The notes: generated from the sequence alone by a model not told the origin. 64,000 nucleotides of DNA from Alphaproteobacteria bacterium (GCA_016783965.1 JADHVO010000008.1:248001-312000); one strand, 5' to 3'; counted from the first letter of the stretch, positions 25,348-33,994 are shown. Numbers and translations: made by a program.

Positions 25348-26183
25348 AGCTCGCCACGTTTGATCAAGGGAGCGGGCCACAGACGGGCGTCGTCGTCGAT
25401 GGTGATGTGGTTGCAACGGGGTTACCGGGTGCAATGCCCGAACTCATCGCCGACTGGGCGCTTCTGCGCGGTCAGGCCGAACGCGCGGCGGCCACCGGAG
25501 AACGCCATCCGCTGAAAGCAGTCCGCCTGCTCGCGCCGGTCCTGCGGCCGGGCAAGATCTTCGCGATCGGGCTCAACTACGCCGATCATATTGCCGAAAG
25601 CAAAACCGAAGTACCGAAGCATCAGGTCTGGTTCACCAAGGCGGCCACGTCGGTCAACGGACCCTTCGCTCCAATTCTGATCGCGAGAGAAGGCCGGTTC
25701 GTCGACTACGAAGTGGAGCTCGTCGCTATCATCGGCAAGCGCGGCCGCAACATCCCGAGGGCAGACGCGGCCTCGCATGTGTTTGGCTATTGTGTCGGCA
25801 ATGATGTGACCGAGCGTATGTGGCAGCACCGTACGCCGCAATGGAGTCTCGGCAAATCGTTCGACACGCATGCCCCGATCGGACCCTGGATCGTTACCGC
25901 CGACGAGATTGGCGACCCGCACGCCTTGGGCATCCGATGCTTTGTTAACGGCGAGAAACGGCAGGATTCGAATACCAAAAACCTGGTCTTCGATATCTGG
26001 GATCAGATCGAGCACCTTTCCCAGGCCATGACGTTGGAGCCGGGCGACCTCATTTTCACCGGCACCCCGGGCGGGGTGGGCGCAGCCATGGAGCCGCGAC
26101 AGTTTCTCAAGCCCGGCGACATTGTGCGCTGTGAAATCGATCGGATCGGTGCGATCGAAGCGACGCTCGTTTCGGAAGTCTGA
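25344..26183 (+). CDS. Fumarylacetoacetate hydrolase family protein
   Basis: 279 residues. The FAH fold is shown by KIFAIGLNYADHIAES, the metal-binding FVDYEVELVAIIGK (with E-x-E) and GYCVGNDVTERMWQ, and the C-terminal GDLIFTGTPGGVG. Family members hydrolyse or decarboxylate ring-cleavage products such as acylpyruvates and 2-oxo-hept-enedioates. Sitting right after the extradiol dioxygenase, it most likely processes the meta-cleavage product. Overlaps the dioxygenase stop (ATGA). Confidence 0.92.
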   Translation: MKLATFDQGSGPQTGVVVDGDVVATGLPGAMPELIADWALLRGQAERAAATGERHPLKAVRLLAPVLRPGKIFAIGLNYADHIAESKTEVPKHQVWFTKAATSVNGPFAPILIAREGRFVDYEVELVAIIGKRGRNIPRADAASHVFGYCVGNDVTERMWQHRTPQWSLGKSFDTHAPIGPWIVTADEIGDPHALGIRCFVNGEKRQDSNTKNLVFDIWDQIEHLSQAMTLEPGDLIFTGTPGGVGAAMEPRQFLKPGDIVRCEIDRIGAIEATLVSEV

Positions 26184-26185
26184 CG

Positions 26186-27664
26186 ATGGCTGAAGTGATC
26201 GATTGCGATGTGCTGGTCGTGGGCGCTGGACCCACAGGAGTGACGCTCGGATTGCTCCTCGCGCGAGGGGGACTGACGACCTTCGTGGTCGATAAGGCGC
26301 CGGATATTTACCCGTTGCCGCGCGCCGCCCACATTGATCACGAGATCATGCGCCTCTTGCAGGAGCTGGGTGTCGCGGCGCAAGTCGCCGCGACGTGCCG
26401 AACGGCCAGTCGCTACGATTTCCTGACGGCGAGAGGCGAAATCCTCCTGCGTTTTGAAGGCATCGATCGGGTGGGCCCGGGCGGGTGGCCGGCAAGCAAC
26501 ATGATCCATCAACCTTCACTGGAAGCCATTCTTCGGACCGCTGCCGATAAGCAGCCGCAATTTCAGCTTCGCACGAGCTGGAATTGGAAATCGTATCGCA
26601 GCGATGCTGGCGCAGTCGTCAGCACTATCGCTGTGCCGGATGGCGAGCGAGAAGTCCGTTCGAAATACCTGGTGGGCGCCGACGGGGCCCGCAGTCCGGT
26701 TCGGACAGCGGCAGAAATCGAGATGGAGGACCTGGGTTTCGACGAGGAGTGGCTCGTGATCGACGCGCTCGTTCATGACGCCGAGCGCCTTCCGGAGGTG
26801 AACCTGCAGATCTGCGATCCGGACCGGCCGACCACATGTGTTCTGATGGGATCGGGACGCCACCGTTGGGAGTTCATGCTGAAGCCGCACGAAACGGCGG
26901 ATGACCTGCTCCCCGACGACGTTATCGCAAGGCTGTTGAAACCGTGGAATGTGGACGGCGCGATTACTCTCGAGCGTAAGGCGGTCTACCGCTTCAATGC
27001 CAAGGTCGCGAAGCACTGGCGAAAGGGTCGAATTCTCCTCGCTGGCGACGCGGCGCATCTCACGCCGCCCTTTGCCGGGCAAGGGCTATGCTCCGGCATG
27101 CGTGACGCTGCGAACCTCGCATGGAAGCTCATTGCTGTTTCGCGAAACGCCGATGATTCGATTCTCGACACCTATCAAACCGAACGCGAAGCGCACGTTC
27201 GGCCAATCATTTCCCTTGCGATGATGATGGGGCGCACAGTGTGCATCGCTGACCCGGCCGCCGCCAGAGCCCGCGATGAGCAAATGCTCGCGGCACGCGC
27301 TGCCGGATCCGCGCCCGATGGCGCGGTCAGCAATCCACCCCTCGGTCCCGGGATAATGATGTTAGGCTGCTCCGAGGCCGGCAGTTACTTTCCGCAGGTT
27401 GTCGCAGCCGATGGAACGCGCCTCGACGACATCCTGGGCTCGGGAGCATGGCTCATTGGCCGCGGCGCTGGCGGCACGCCTCGGCGGACAGCGCTCAAAT
27501 CAATCGACCTCGCGGAGCCGCGCCTCGCCCCGTTTGGATCTCAGCTCGACACTTGGCTGGCGAAGCACAACGCCGACGCCGTTCTGGTTAGACCGGATCG
27601 CTATGTTTTCGGCACCGGTGCTCCTGAAAGTCTGATGCGGGCCTGGCTAGACCTGGCGCTATGA
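26186..27664 (+). CDS. FAD-dependent aromatic hydroxylase (MhpA/PheA-like)
   Basis: 492 residues. An FAD-binding GAGPTG motif (13-18), the second nucleotide segment YLVGADGARSPVR, and the GD motif RILLAGDAAHLTPPFAGQGL are all present, placing it with class A flavin monooxygenases such as 3-(3-hydroxyphenyl)propionate hydroxylase. It would hydroxylate a phenolic substrate with NAD(P)H and O2 to give the diol for the dioxygenase. Last gene of the operon, 2 nt after the hydrolase. Confidence 0.92.
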   Translation: MAEVIDCDVLVVGAGPTGVTLGLLLARGGLTTFVVDKAPDIYPLPRAAHIDHEIMRLLQELGVAAQVAATCRTASRYDFLTARGEILLRFEGIDRVGPGGWPASNMIHQPSLEAILRTAADKQPQFQLRTSWNWKSYRSDAGAVVSTIAVPDGEREVRSKYLVGADGARSPVRTAAEIEMEDLGFDEEWLVIDALVHDAERLPEVNLQICDPDRPTTCVLMGSGRHRWEFMLKPHETADDLLPDDVIARLLKPWNVDGAITLERKAVYRFNAKVAKHWRKGRILLAGDAAHLTPPFAGQGLCSGMRDAANLAWKLIAVSRNADDSILDTYQTEREAHVRPIISLAMMMGRTVCIADPAAARARDEQMLAARAAGSAPDGAVSNPPLGPGIMMLGCSEAGSYFPQVVAADGTRLDDILGSGAWLIGRGAGGTPRRTALKSIDLAEPRLAPFGSQLDTWLAKHNADAVLVRPDRYVFGTGAPESLMRAWLDLAL

Positions 27665-27879
27665 GGTCTTGGTTCAGGACGCGGTCCATTACCGCACTTT
27701 AATGTTGCCACCGACGGCACCCTTTCCCGTAAACCGTTGCCTGGATGAGGGTTCCTCGCCGCGCAGCGATTTGAATTTGAGGATGGCCCGTTCGCTTGAG
27801 CAGCCTTGGCGTGCCTCCGGGCGGTAGACGGCACATCCGCAGAGGGCTTCAATTAGCCAGCTTGGCCACGGGGGGCACG

Positions 27880-28923
27880 ATGATCACGCGCAATCGACTT
27901 CTGGCTGCAACGGCTCTGGCGGCCGTTCTGGCAAGCACCTCTGCAACCGCAAGTACGACGGGTTGGTACCTGGGCCTCGGTGTCGGTTACGACCATCTCA
28001 ATCCCGTTCACATGTCATCGACGTTTCCGTTTTCGATCGACGTGGATCACCAGGATAATGTGATCGTCGTCGGCAGCGTCGGCTACAAGTTCGACAGTGG
28101 CCTGCGCATCGAAAACGAAATCGGTTACAGCACGCACGACGTGAGCGGTCTGCTGCATGTCGAGGGCAGCACCGACGTAAAATCCGATCTCGTCAATTTC
28201 ATCTATGACTTTCCGTTATCCGATTTGTGGACCGTGTCGCTGGGTGCCGGCGTCGGCATTGCGAATGTAGGCGAACACATGGAGTCCACGACTTTCCCCG
28301 GAGTTTTCTTCGCGCATGGCTCGCACACCGTGTTTCAATGGCAGGCGATCGGCGGAATCGACTACTCCCTGTCGGACGATCTGGAGTTGTTCGCGGACTA
28401 TCGTTTCCGCTCGGCCGAAGTCGATCACGACTATTTCTCCAGCTTCGTCGCTTTCGATCCGGTCCATGTCTATCAGGTTCAGGAACATGTCGGGCTGGTC
28501 GGACTCCGCTGGTATCTGGAGACGCCACCACCACCTCCTCCACCGCCGCCGCCACCGCCACCTCCTCCACCGCCACCTCCGCCCGCACCGGTGACGACGT
28601 TCATCGTCTTCTTCGACTTCGACCAGTCGAACCTCACCCCGCAAGCACAAGCGATCGTTGCCAATGCTGTTCGCGTCGCGAAGGCCAATGGCTTCGTGAA
28701 GGTGCTCATCACGGGACACACCGATACGGTCGGTTCCGACGCCTACAATCAGGGGCTGTCAATCCAGCGCGCCGACGCGGTCAAGGACGAGATGGTGCGG
28801 GAAGGAATGGACGGATCGACCATCGGCATCGAAGGCAAGTCGTTCCACGATCTGCTGGTCCCGACAGGCCCGGGCGTGCGCGAGCCGCAGAACCGCCGCG
28901 CCGTTATCGATCTCGGGGGCTGA
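27880..28923 (+). CDS. OmpA-family outer membrane protein with polyproline linker
   Basis: 347 residues. A signal peptide (1-~24), an eight-strand-type beta-barrel (~28-215), 20 consecutive prolines as linker, then a C-terminal OmpA peptidoglycan-binding domain. That domain starts TFIVFFDFDQSNLTPQA and includes the HTDTVGS motif and the closing QNRRAVIDL. It anchors the outer membrane to peptidoglycan. ATG 27880 follows GGGGGCACG. It stands alone, with 215 bp upstream that hold no other gene. Confidence 0.93.
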   Translation: MITRNRLLAATALAAVLASTSATASTTGWYLGLGVGYDHLNPVHMSSTFPFSIDVDHQDNVIVVGSVGYKFDSGLRIENEIGYSTHDVSGLLHVEGSTDVKSDLVNFIYDFPLSDLWTVSLGAGVGIANVGEHMESTTFPGVFFAHGSHTVFQWQAIGGIDYSLSDDLELFADYRFRSAEVDHDYFSSFVAFDPVHVYQVQEHVGLVGLRWYLETPPPPPPPPPPPPPPPPPPPPAPVTTFIVFFDFDQSNLTPQAQAIVANAVRVAKANGFVKVLITGHTDTVGSDAYNQGLSIQRADAVKDEMVREGMDGSTIGIEGKSFHDLLVPTGPGVREPQNRRAVIDLGG

Positions 28924-29108
28924 GGACCGCGTTACAAGTGGTTTGATCGACGGTCGAACGCCACGCCGATCACGGGCCGGCGAGGCAAGAGAGCCACGTC
29001 GCACCGGTCTTTCCCAAACGGAAGCCGCGCAAGGCCGCGCTGCAGCATCCCTTCCGCACATCCACACGGGGGCGCATCATGCATGCCTGCCATTCAGGAG
29101 AGTGCACG

Positions 29109-30458
29109 ATGGATTTCGACATCCCGAAGGATCTTCAGGCCTATCTCGACGAGCTCGACCGCTTCATCGAGAAGGAGATCATGCCGATCCAGAACCGCGA
29201 CGATAACATCCGGTTCTTCGATCATCGCCGCGAGCATGCGCGCACCGACTGGGACCATGGCGGCGTACCGCGCGCCGATTGGGAAGCGCTGCTGGGTGAG
29301 GCCCGCAAGAAGGCCGACGAGGCCGGCCATCTCCGCTTCGCCTGGCCGAAGGAATATGGCGGCAAGGGCGGCTCGCAGCTCTGGATGGCCGTGATCCGCG
29401 AGCATCTCGCGTCCAAGGGCCTCGGCCTCTTCAACGATCTTCAGACCGAACACTCGATCGTCGGCAACAATCCCTTCATCGTCATGTTCAAGGAATTCGC
29501 CACGCCGGAGCAGTTCAAGCGCTACGGCGACGATATCCAGAACGGCCGCCTGCGCACCGCGTTCGGCCTCACCGAACCGAACCACGGCTCCGACGCCACC
29601 TTCATGGAGACGACCGGCACACCGGAGATCCGCGACAACCGCAAGGGCTGGCGCATCCACGGCTCCAAGATGTGGACCAGCGGCATGCACCACGCGAACT
29701 ACATCATGACCTTCGCGCGCACGGGCGGGAAGGACGGCGACGCGAGCGGCATCACCTGCTTCATCGTGCCGGCGGACGATCCGGGCGTGAAGATCGAGGA
29801 GTATCTCTGGACCTTCAACATGCCGACCGATCATCCGCGCGTGTCGCTCACCAATGTCTGGATTCCGGAGGACAGCTACTGGGGCGAGATCGGCGGCGGC
29901 CTCGCCATCGGCCAGAGCTTCGTGCACCAGAACCGCATCCGCCAGGCGGCCTCGTCGCTCGGCGCCGCGGTCTACTGCATCCAGGAAAGCGTGAAGTACG
30001 CGCGCCTGCGCAAGCCGTTCGGCGAGGCGCTGGCGCGCAACCAGGCCATCCAGTGGCCGCTGGTCGAGCTGCACACCCAGGCCGAGGCGCTGCGCCTCCT
30101 CATCCGCAAGACGGCGTGGGAGATGGACCGCATGCCGCACAAGCAGATCGAGAAGGAGATCTCCGACAAGGTCAGCATGTGCAACTACTGGGGCAACCGT
30201 CTCTGTTGCGAAGCCGCCGACCGCGCGATGCAGACCCATGGCGGCCTCGGCTATTCGCGCCACAAGCCGTTCGAGCACATCTACCGCCACCACCGCCGCT
30301 ATCGCATCACCGAAGGCTCGGAGGAGATCCAGATGCGCAAGGTCGCCGCCTTCCTGTTCGGCTACCTCGGCCCCAAGCGCAAGGCCTTCACCGAGATGGA
30401 AAAGAAGTACGACGAAGCCCGCGCCAGCGGCCTCAACGACCGCGAAATCGGGATTTAG
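29109..30458 (+). CDS. Acyl-CoA dehydrogenase
   Basis: 449 residues. Acyl-CoA dehydrogenase fold: N-terminal helical domain, FGLTEPNHGSDATFM (FAD/substrate loop), WRIHGSKMWTSGMHHA beta domain, and a C-terminal helical domain with QTHGGLGYSRHKPFEHIYRHHRRYRITEGSEEIQ. Oxidises an acyl-CoA to the 2-enoyl-CoA with electron transfer flavoprotein. ATG 29109 is supported by AGGAGA 9 nt upstream; ten codons of open frame precede it. The N-terminus is longer than in short-chain enzymes, so the substrate may be branched or long. Confidence 0.93.
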   Translation: MDFDIPKDLQAYLDELDRFIEKEIMPIQNRDDNIRFFDHRREHARTDWDHGGVPRADWEALLGEARKKADEAGHLRFAWPKEYGGKGGSQLWMAVIREHLASKGLGLFNDLQTEHSIVGNNPFIVMFKEFATPEQFKRYGDDIQNGRLRTAFGLTEPNHGSDATFMETTGTPEIRDNRKGWRIHGSKMWTSGMHHANYIMTFARTGGKDGDASGITCFIVPADDPGVKIEEYLWTFNMPTDHPRVSLTNVWIPEDSYWGEIGGGLAIGQSFVHQNRIRQAASSLGAAVYCIQESVKYARLRKPFGEALARNQAIQWPLVELHTQAEALRLLIRKTAWEMDRMPHKQIEKEISDKVSMCNYWGNRLCCEAADRAMQTHGGLGYSRHKPFEHIYRHHRRYRITEGSEEIQMRKVAAFLFGYLGPKRKAFTEMEKKYDEARASGLNDREIGI

Positions 30459-30480
30459 GGACCGCCAGCGCACCACCCAC

Positions 30481-30688
30481 CTCACCATGGCCGGGCTTGA
30501 CCCGGCCACCCAGCGCGCCCGCGTCCGCGGGCGCCGAGGTGCGGCGCGCAGCGCCAGCGATTTCACGCGGAGACGCGGAGGACGCGGAGTGGAGCGATGA
30601 CCTCCGCGATCTCCGCGCCTCCGCGTGAGTCATTGGCGCGCGGACGCGCGCCTTTCTGGGTGGCCGGGTCAAGCCCGGCCATGGTGAG
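30481..30688. repeat. Large inverted repeat with perfect 33-bp arms
   Basis: The arms at 30481-30513 and 30656-30688 are exact reverse complements. Each arm is itself a small palindrome (GGCCGGG-CTTGA-CCCGGCC). The interior holds further complementary GC-rich tracts (GCGGAGACGCGGAGGACGCGGAG against CTCCGCGATCTCCGCGCCTCCGCG). Such compound palindromes are widespread as dispersed repeats in alphaproteobacteria. It occupies the gap between the acyl-CoA dehydrogenase and the phytanoyl dioxygenase. Confidence 0.85.
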
Positions 30689-30768
30689 GGGAGGGTAATA
30701 ATTAGAACACGTTTCACTTTTCCCCGAAACGCAGCTAGCGTTTCCCAGATGAACAGGCAGGAGCGAAC

Positions 30769-31608
30769 ATGAGCGCGGAACGGCGATCGCTGGAAACCCT
30801 CCCGCCCCGCGACTGGCCCACCGCCGCCCGCACGCTGGAAGACGACGGCGTGGTCTTCCTCAAATCCGCGCTCGGCCCGACCGACCTCGCCCTGATCGAA
30901 CAGGAATTCGCCCACAGCGTCGCCCACCCCACGCCCAAGGCCGTCAACTTCTACCCGTCCGAGAACGCCACCTTCTTCGAAGACACCGGCCAGCGCATGC
31001 TGCCCATGGTGCGCGCCACCGGCATCGACGCGATGGTCGCCGCCCTCTTCGGCGAGCCCGACCTCTGGTACATGGGCGAGCAGCTGTTCCTGAAAGAGAA
31101 CGGCTTCTCCCGCCGCACGCCCTGGCACCAGGACACGTCCTACCTGCGCATGATGGGCTCGCAGCTCGTCGCCTGCTGGGTGACGCTCGACCCGCTGCCC
31201 AGGGAGCATTGCCTCGAATTCGTCCGCGGCTCGCACAAGGGCACGCTCTACAACGGCTCGGCGTTCGCGGCGCATGACGACACCGCGCCGCTTTACAAGG
31301 ACTCGAAGCTGCCGCGCCTGCCCGACATCCAGAAGCATCGCGCCGATTTCGACATCCTCGCCTGGGACATGGAGCCCGGCGACCTCATCGTCTTCCATCT
31401 CGGCATGCTGCATGGCGGCGCCGGCACCGTGCCCGGCATGCGCCGGCGCACCGTGTCGCTGCGCTTCATGGGCCCCAACGTGGTGTTCGACGGCCGCCCG
31501 CGCGACAACGTCGGAGCGCAGGAAGGCAACGACGCCGCCCTCGCCGCCGTCTACGGCGCCCTAAAACACGGCGACCCCTTGAGCCGCGTGATGGGGCAGA
31601 AGATTTAG
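30769..31608 (+). CDS. Phytanoyl-CoA dioxygenase family protein
   Basis: 279 residues. Fe(II)/2-oxoglutarate-dependent oxygenase fold: metal ligands His120 and Asp122 in WHQDTSYL, distal His215 in LHGGAG, and the RRRTVSLRF 2-oxoglutarate-anchoring arginine region. Members hydroxylate phytanoyl-CoA or unrelated small molecules. The ATG is preceded by CAGGAG. A second, different member of the family lies at 34002, on the far side of the darTG segment. Confidence 0.9.
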   Translation: MSAERRSLETLPPRDWPTAARTLEDDGVVFLKSALGPTDLALIEQEFAHSVAHPTPKAVNFYPSENATFFEDTGQRMLPMVRATGIDAMVAALFGEPDLWYMGEQLFLKENGFSRRTPWHQDTSYLRMMGSQLVACWVTLDPLPREHCLEFVRGSHKGTLYNGSAFAAHDDTAPLYKDSKLPRLPDIQKHRADFDILAWDMEPGDLIVFHLGMLHGGAGTVPGMRRRTVSLRFMGPNVVFDGRPRDNVGAQEGNDAALAAVYGALKHGDPLSRVMGQKI

Positions 31609-31668
31609 GGCAGCAGAGTGGCGTAGCAGGGCGACATAAAGGGGGTTAGAGCCGAGTGATTGAGGGCC

Positions 31669-32715
31669 CTAAGCAGCGTCAGAAAGCCATCCGTTCTTCT
31701 TCAGCACAGAATAAGCGAGCTCAATCTGTCTCGGTGTCATTTGGCGCTTACGGTCGTTCCACGCATAGACCTTGTTCGTAAGCTCATCCAGCGAAGTTGT
31801 TCTTTCATGCTTCGCAATCCAGTGCACCGTGGCTAACAGTTCCAGCCCGAAGGGCGTCTCAAAGCCTTTTACGAGCTGCGTCACGCGCTCGAAACGCCGG
31901 CGCGTGTCATCCTTAGTGTCAAGGAAATGATCGGCATCACGCGCTGCTCCCGGAATTATTTCAAGCTCCTTGTCGGGAGCATCGCCGCCGTCCGCGTAGC
32001 CAGAAATAAAATGGCCCTCTATCGCGGTCAGCACATGCCGAAGGTTCTCAGCATATGGCCCATATTGAGCCTTAGTGAAGCGAAGCTTGAGACCTTCGCC
32101 CGCCTCTTGCATGAAATACATAAGCTTGTGGGCTTCGAGCAGAGTGACATAGGGCTCGAGGAGAGCATCCACGTACTTCTGGAGTAGAACAATTAGTGCA
32201 GCGCGTCCCGTGGTCATAGACGGGACGTCTTTCGATTTTGAGGTGGTTCGGGCATCGAATTTTGCGTTTGGCTCGAACACCACTGCTTTCACGTCTGGGA
32301 GTTCGCTCATCGCGTCAAGGATAAGTGGCTTGACGTCCCTCCAATCCAATCCTCCCAAGCCGCTGCCCAACGGAGGAATTGCGATCGAACGAATGCGCCG
32401 TGTCCTGATCTCCTTCACCAAGGCTTTCAGACCAGAAACGATGTCTTCGATATGACTCTTTCCTCTCCAATGCCGTTTTGTTGGAAAGTTGATGATGTAG
32501 CGTGGGTTCGACAACTGGTTCGTCTCGTGAACGAACATTCTTCCCGGCTGTACCAGGTTGTGGTTGCAAGCCTTCTCGTATTCTTCGTAGTTGGCGGGAA
32601 AGGCCTTTCTGAATTGCAGCGCAATTCCGCGACCCATTATGCCGACGCAATTTACAGTGTTGATGAGCGCTTCGGCATCTTCGGCAATGATGTTTCCAGT
32701 CTTCAGCTCGATCAT
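31669..32715 (-). CDS. darG: DarG-type antitoxin (macrodomain ADP-ribosyl-DNA hydrolase)
   Basis: 348 residues. The macrodomain spans ~1-155: MIELKTGNI, TVNCVGIMGRGIALQF, then NFPTKRHWRGKS with Lys80, and PPLGSGLGGLDW. Lys80 sits at the catalytic position of known DarG proteins. The C-terminal domain (~165-348) is the DarT-interacting type found in long DarG antitoxins. DarG removes the ADP-ribose that DarT attaches to thymidine in single-stranded DNA, and also binds DarT. It starts 10 nt after the toxin stop. It appears complete, although the toxin is not. Confidence 0.92.
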   Translation of the reverse strand: MIELKTGNIIAEDAEALINTVNCVGIMGRGIALQFRKAFPANYEEYEKACNHNLVQPGRMFVHETNQLSNPRYIINFPTKRHWRGKSHIEDIVSGLKALVKEIRTRRIRSIAIPPLGSGLGGLDWRDVKPLILDAMSELPDVKAVVFEPNAKFDARTTSKSKDVPSMTTGRAALIVLLQKYVDALLEPYVTLLEAHKLMYFMQEAGEGLKLRFTKAQYGPYAENLRHVLTAIEGHFISGYADGGDAPDKELEIIPGAARDADHFLDTKDDTRRRFERVTQLVKGFETPFGLELLATVHWIAKHERTTSLDELTNKVYAWNDRKRQMTPRQIELAYSVLKKNGWLSDAA

Positions 32716-32725
32716 CGCGGCGCCC

Positions 32726-33365
32726 TCAGTAGTACCAATCTGGCTTGATTTCGACGCGTGGCTTGTGTGGCGCGTTTTGCAACGCGTCTTGTACTCGGCC
32801 GTATGTTTCTCTGGAGACAACGCCCACTCTCTCCACCAGGGACCAAGGGAACAACTCTTCGATCAAAAATTCGGCCTGCTTCCCATCTCTCGCGGCACCC
32901 GCCCAGTTGCGCGCTGCGACAGACTCCCAATTGATTTCGTGAAGGTTGGCGACGTTGTTGCGAAACTCCGTGTATGCAGCCCCCGCGTTCGAAAGTGAAA
33001 ATGCCCAGCGCCGCTGAGAAGCGTTCGCCCAAGCAATTGTGCCGTGCAGATCAGCCTCAAGATGCACGATCGGGCCTTGCCCTCCTCTGTAAGCGACGTT
33101 CTCGTGATTCCCCTTGTGCATGATGTACAACATGATCGATCTAGAACAAAAATAGAACGGCACGCAACCGCCTACCATAAGCCCTGGGTGACAACTAACT
33201 GGCAGCATCAGCCGGCGTTCTTTGATCTGCCCCATTTCCGATGCTTTGCGCCGGTCCCCCTTGGGCGATCATCGCAACATCGGACCGCAGCCCGTTTGCA
33301 ATAATCGACGGGAGATTATCCACAGCTGAGATGTGGTAGATTTTGGGCGCTGCTGGAACCGGCAT
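32726..33365 (-). pseudogene. darT: DarT-type DNA ADP-ribosyltransferase toxin, single-base frameshift
   Basis: If one A is removed from the AAA run at minus-strand 33237-33235, a continuous 212-residue DarT is read from ATG 33365. It starts MPVPAAPKIYHI, passes NGLRSDVAMIAQGGPAQSIG into MGQIKERRL, and ends IKPDWYY. As written, the first ~43 codons are in a different frame from the rest. Expected features survive: PVSCHPGLMVG, VPFYFCSRSIMLY, GGQGPIVHL, and the likely catalytic glutamate Glu165 in KQAEFLIEELFPW. The toxin ADP-ribosylates thymidine in DNA. Sequencing error, true inactivation and frameshift expression are all possible. Confidence 0.85.
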
Positions 33366-33540
33366 TCGATAGGATCACGCGAATCGCGCTGCATCGTGTG
33401 CCATTCGCGTCGTCATTACGAATGCGATTAGATTCAATCCACTAGACAACCGCGTCGAGACCAAGAGGCGGCCTGACAATCTGTCAGAAATAATTCTGGA
33501 AATAGGCTTGAACGGACGGAATCGTTCCCTATTTACCCCG
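33366..33540. promoter_or_regulatory. darT upstream region
   Basis: 175 bp between the darT start and the structured RNA, with no gene. It holds a 7-bp inverted repeat (AAATAGG near 33500, CCTATTT at 33528-33534) around a TTGAAC and a GGAATCGTTCC near-palindrome. It presumably contains divergent promoters for darTG and the putative RNA; the exact elements are not resolved. Confidence 0.35.
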
Positions 33541-33898
33541 GAGTAGGACAACGATAACAAGGGGTGCGCACATGAAGCGCTGGGAAATCAGGGACTTGCC
33601 CTAACAGGCAAGCTCCCACGCGAGTACAGACAAGCCAGGGCGCCAGCTCGTGTCGCCCTCGGACCGGCTTTGAGACACAGCGCCCGCCGCGACCCACCTC
33701 CGCCCCAACCAACGGGCGGCCAGGAGGTCCCCGCAACAGGCCAAGTCTTGGAATGGGGCGGAGAACCGAAACGGCTGCGGCGACATGAGAGTCGAAAGAC
33801 GTCCGCTGAGGGCGCGCTTGACTGCGCCCCTCAGGCGAGCGGTCTCGCTCATGTCCGGCAAAGCCGCTCTGGTGCACCCAGGGCGGCTTTGTCGTTTT
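33541..33898 (+). ncRNA. Candidate structured noncoding RNA of unknown class
   Basis: About 358 nt without a convincing gene but rich in nested complementary segments. Pairs seen by eye: 33698-33707 with 33754-33763 (10 bp), 33782-33789 with 33848-33855 (8 bp), 33806-33815 with 33824-33834 (10 bp, one bulge), GTGTC 33651 with GACAC 33674, and GCCGC 33687 with GCGGC 33777. It ends in a strong terminator. A weak promoter candidate (TTGAAC 33508, TATTTA 33530) precedes it. It does not show the signature bases of tmRNA, RNase P RNA, SRP RNA or 6S RNA that I know. Confidence 0.5.
33859..33898 (+). terminator. Rho-independent terminator
   Basis: A 14-bp stem (33859-33872 with 33878-33891, one G-T pair), 5-nt loop, followed by TCGTTTT. 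It closes the structured region on the plus strand. Confidence 0.8.
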
Positions 33899-33907
33899 GG
33901 CGCAGTC

Positions 33908-33994
33908 TCCTTCGGGGCTCGCTCCGCTCGCACCTCAGGATGACGAGTGATATGCGTCATCCTGAGGTGTGAGCCGAAGGCGAGCCCCGAAGGA
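33908..33994. repeat. Palindromic intergenic repeat
   Basis: An 87-bp palindrome: TCCTTCGGGGCTCGC... on the left mirrors ...GCGAGCCCCGAAGGA on the right, with CACCTCAGGATGACG / CGTCATCCTGAGGTG forming the inner perfect stem. It touches the start codon of the next gene. Comparable elements are common in alphaproteobacteria. Confidence 0.8.

Noticed and set aside
33541..33898. Interpretation as tmRNA, RNase P RNA, 6S or SRP RNA
   Set aside because: No tag frame like ANDN...ALAA with a stop, no GAGGAAAGTCCGGGC-type RNase P motif and no SRP GGAAGC-type loop were found; only size and folding are similar.
33601..33960. Minus-strand frames over the structured RNA region
   Set aside because: They run through terminator and palindrome sequence, and their composition is that of repeat translation.
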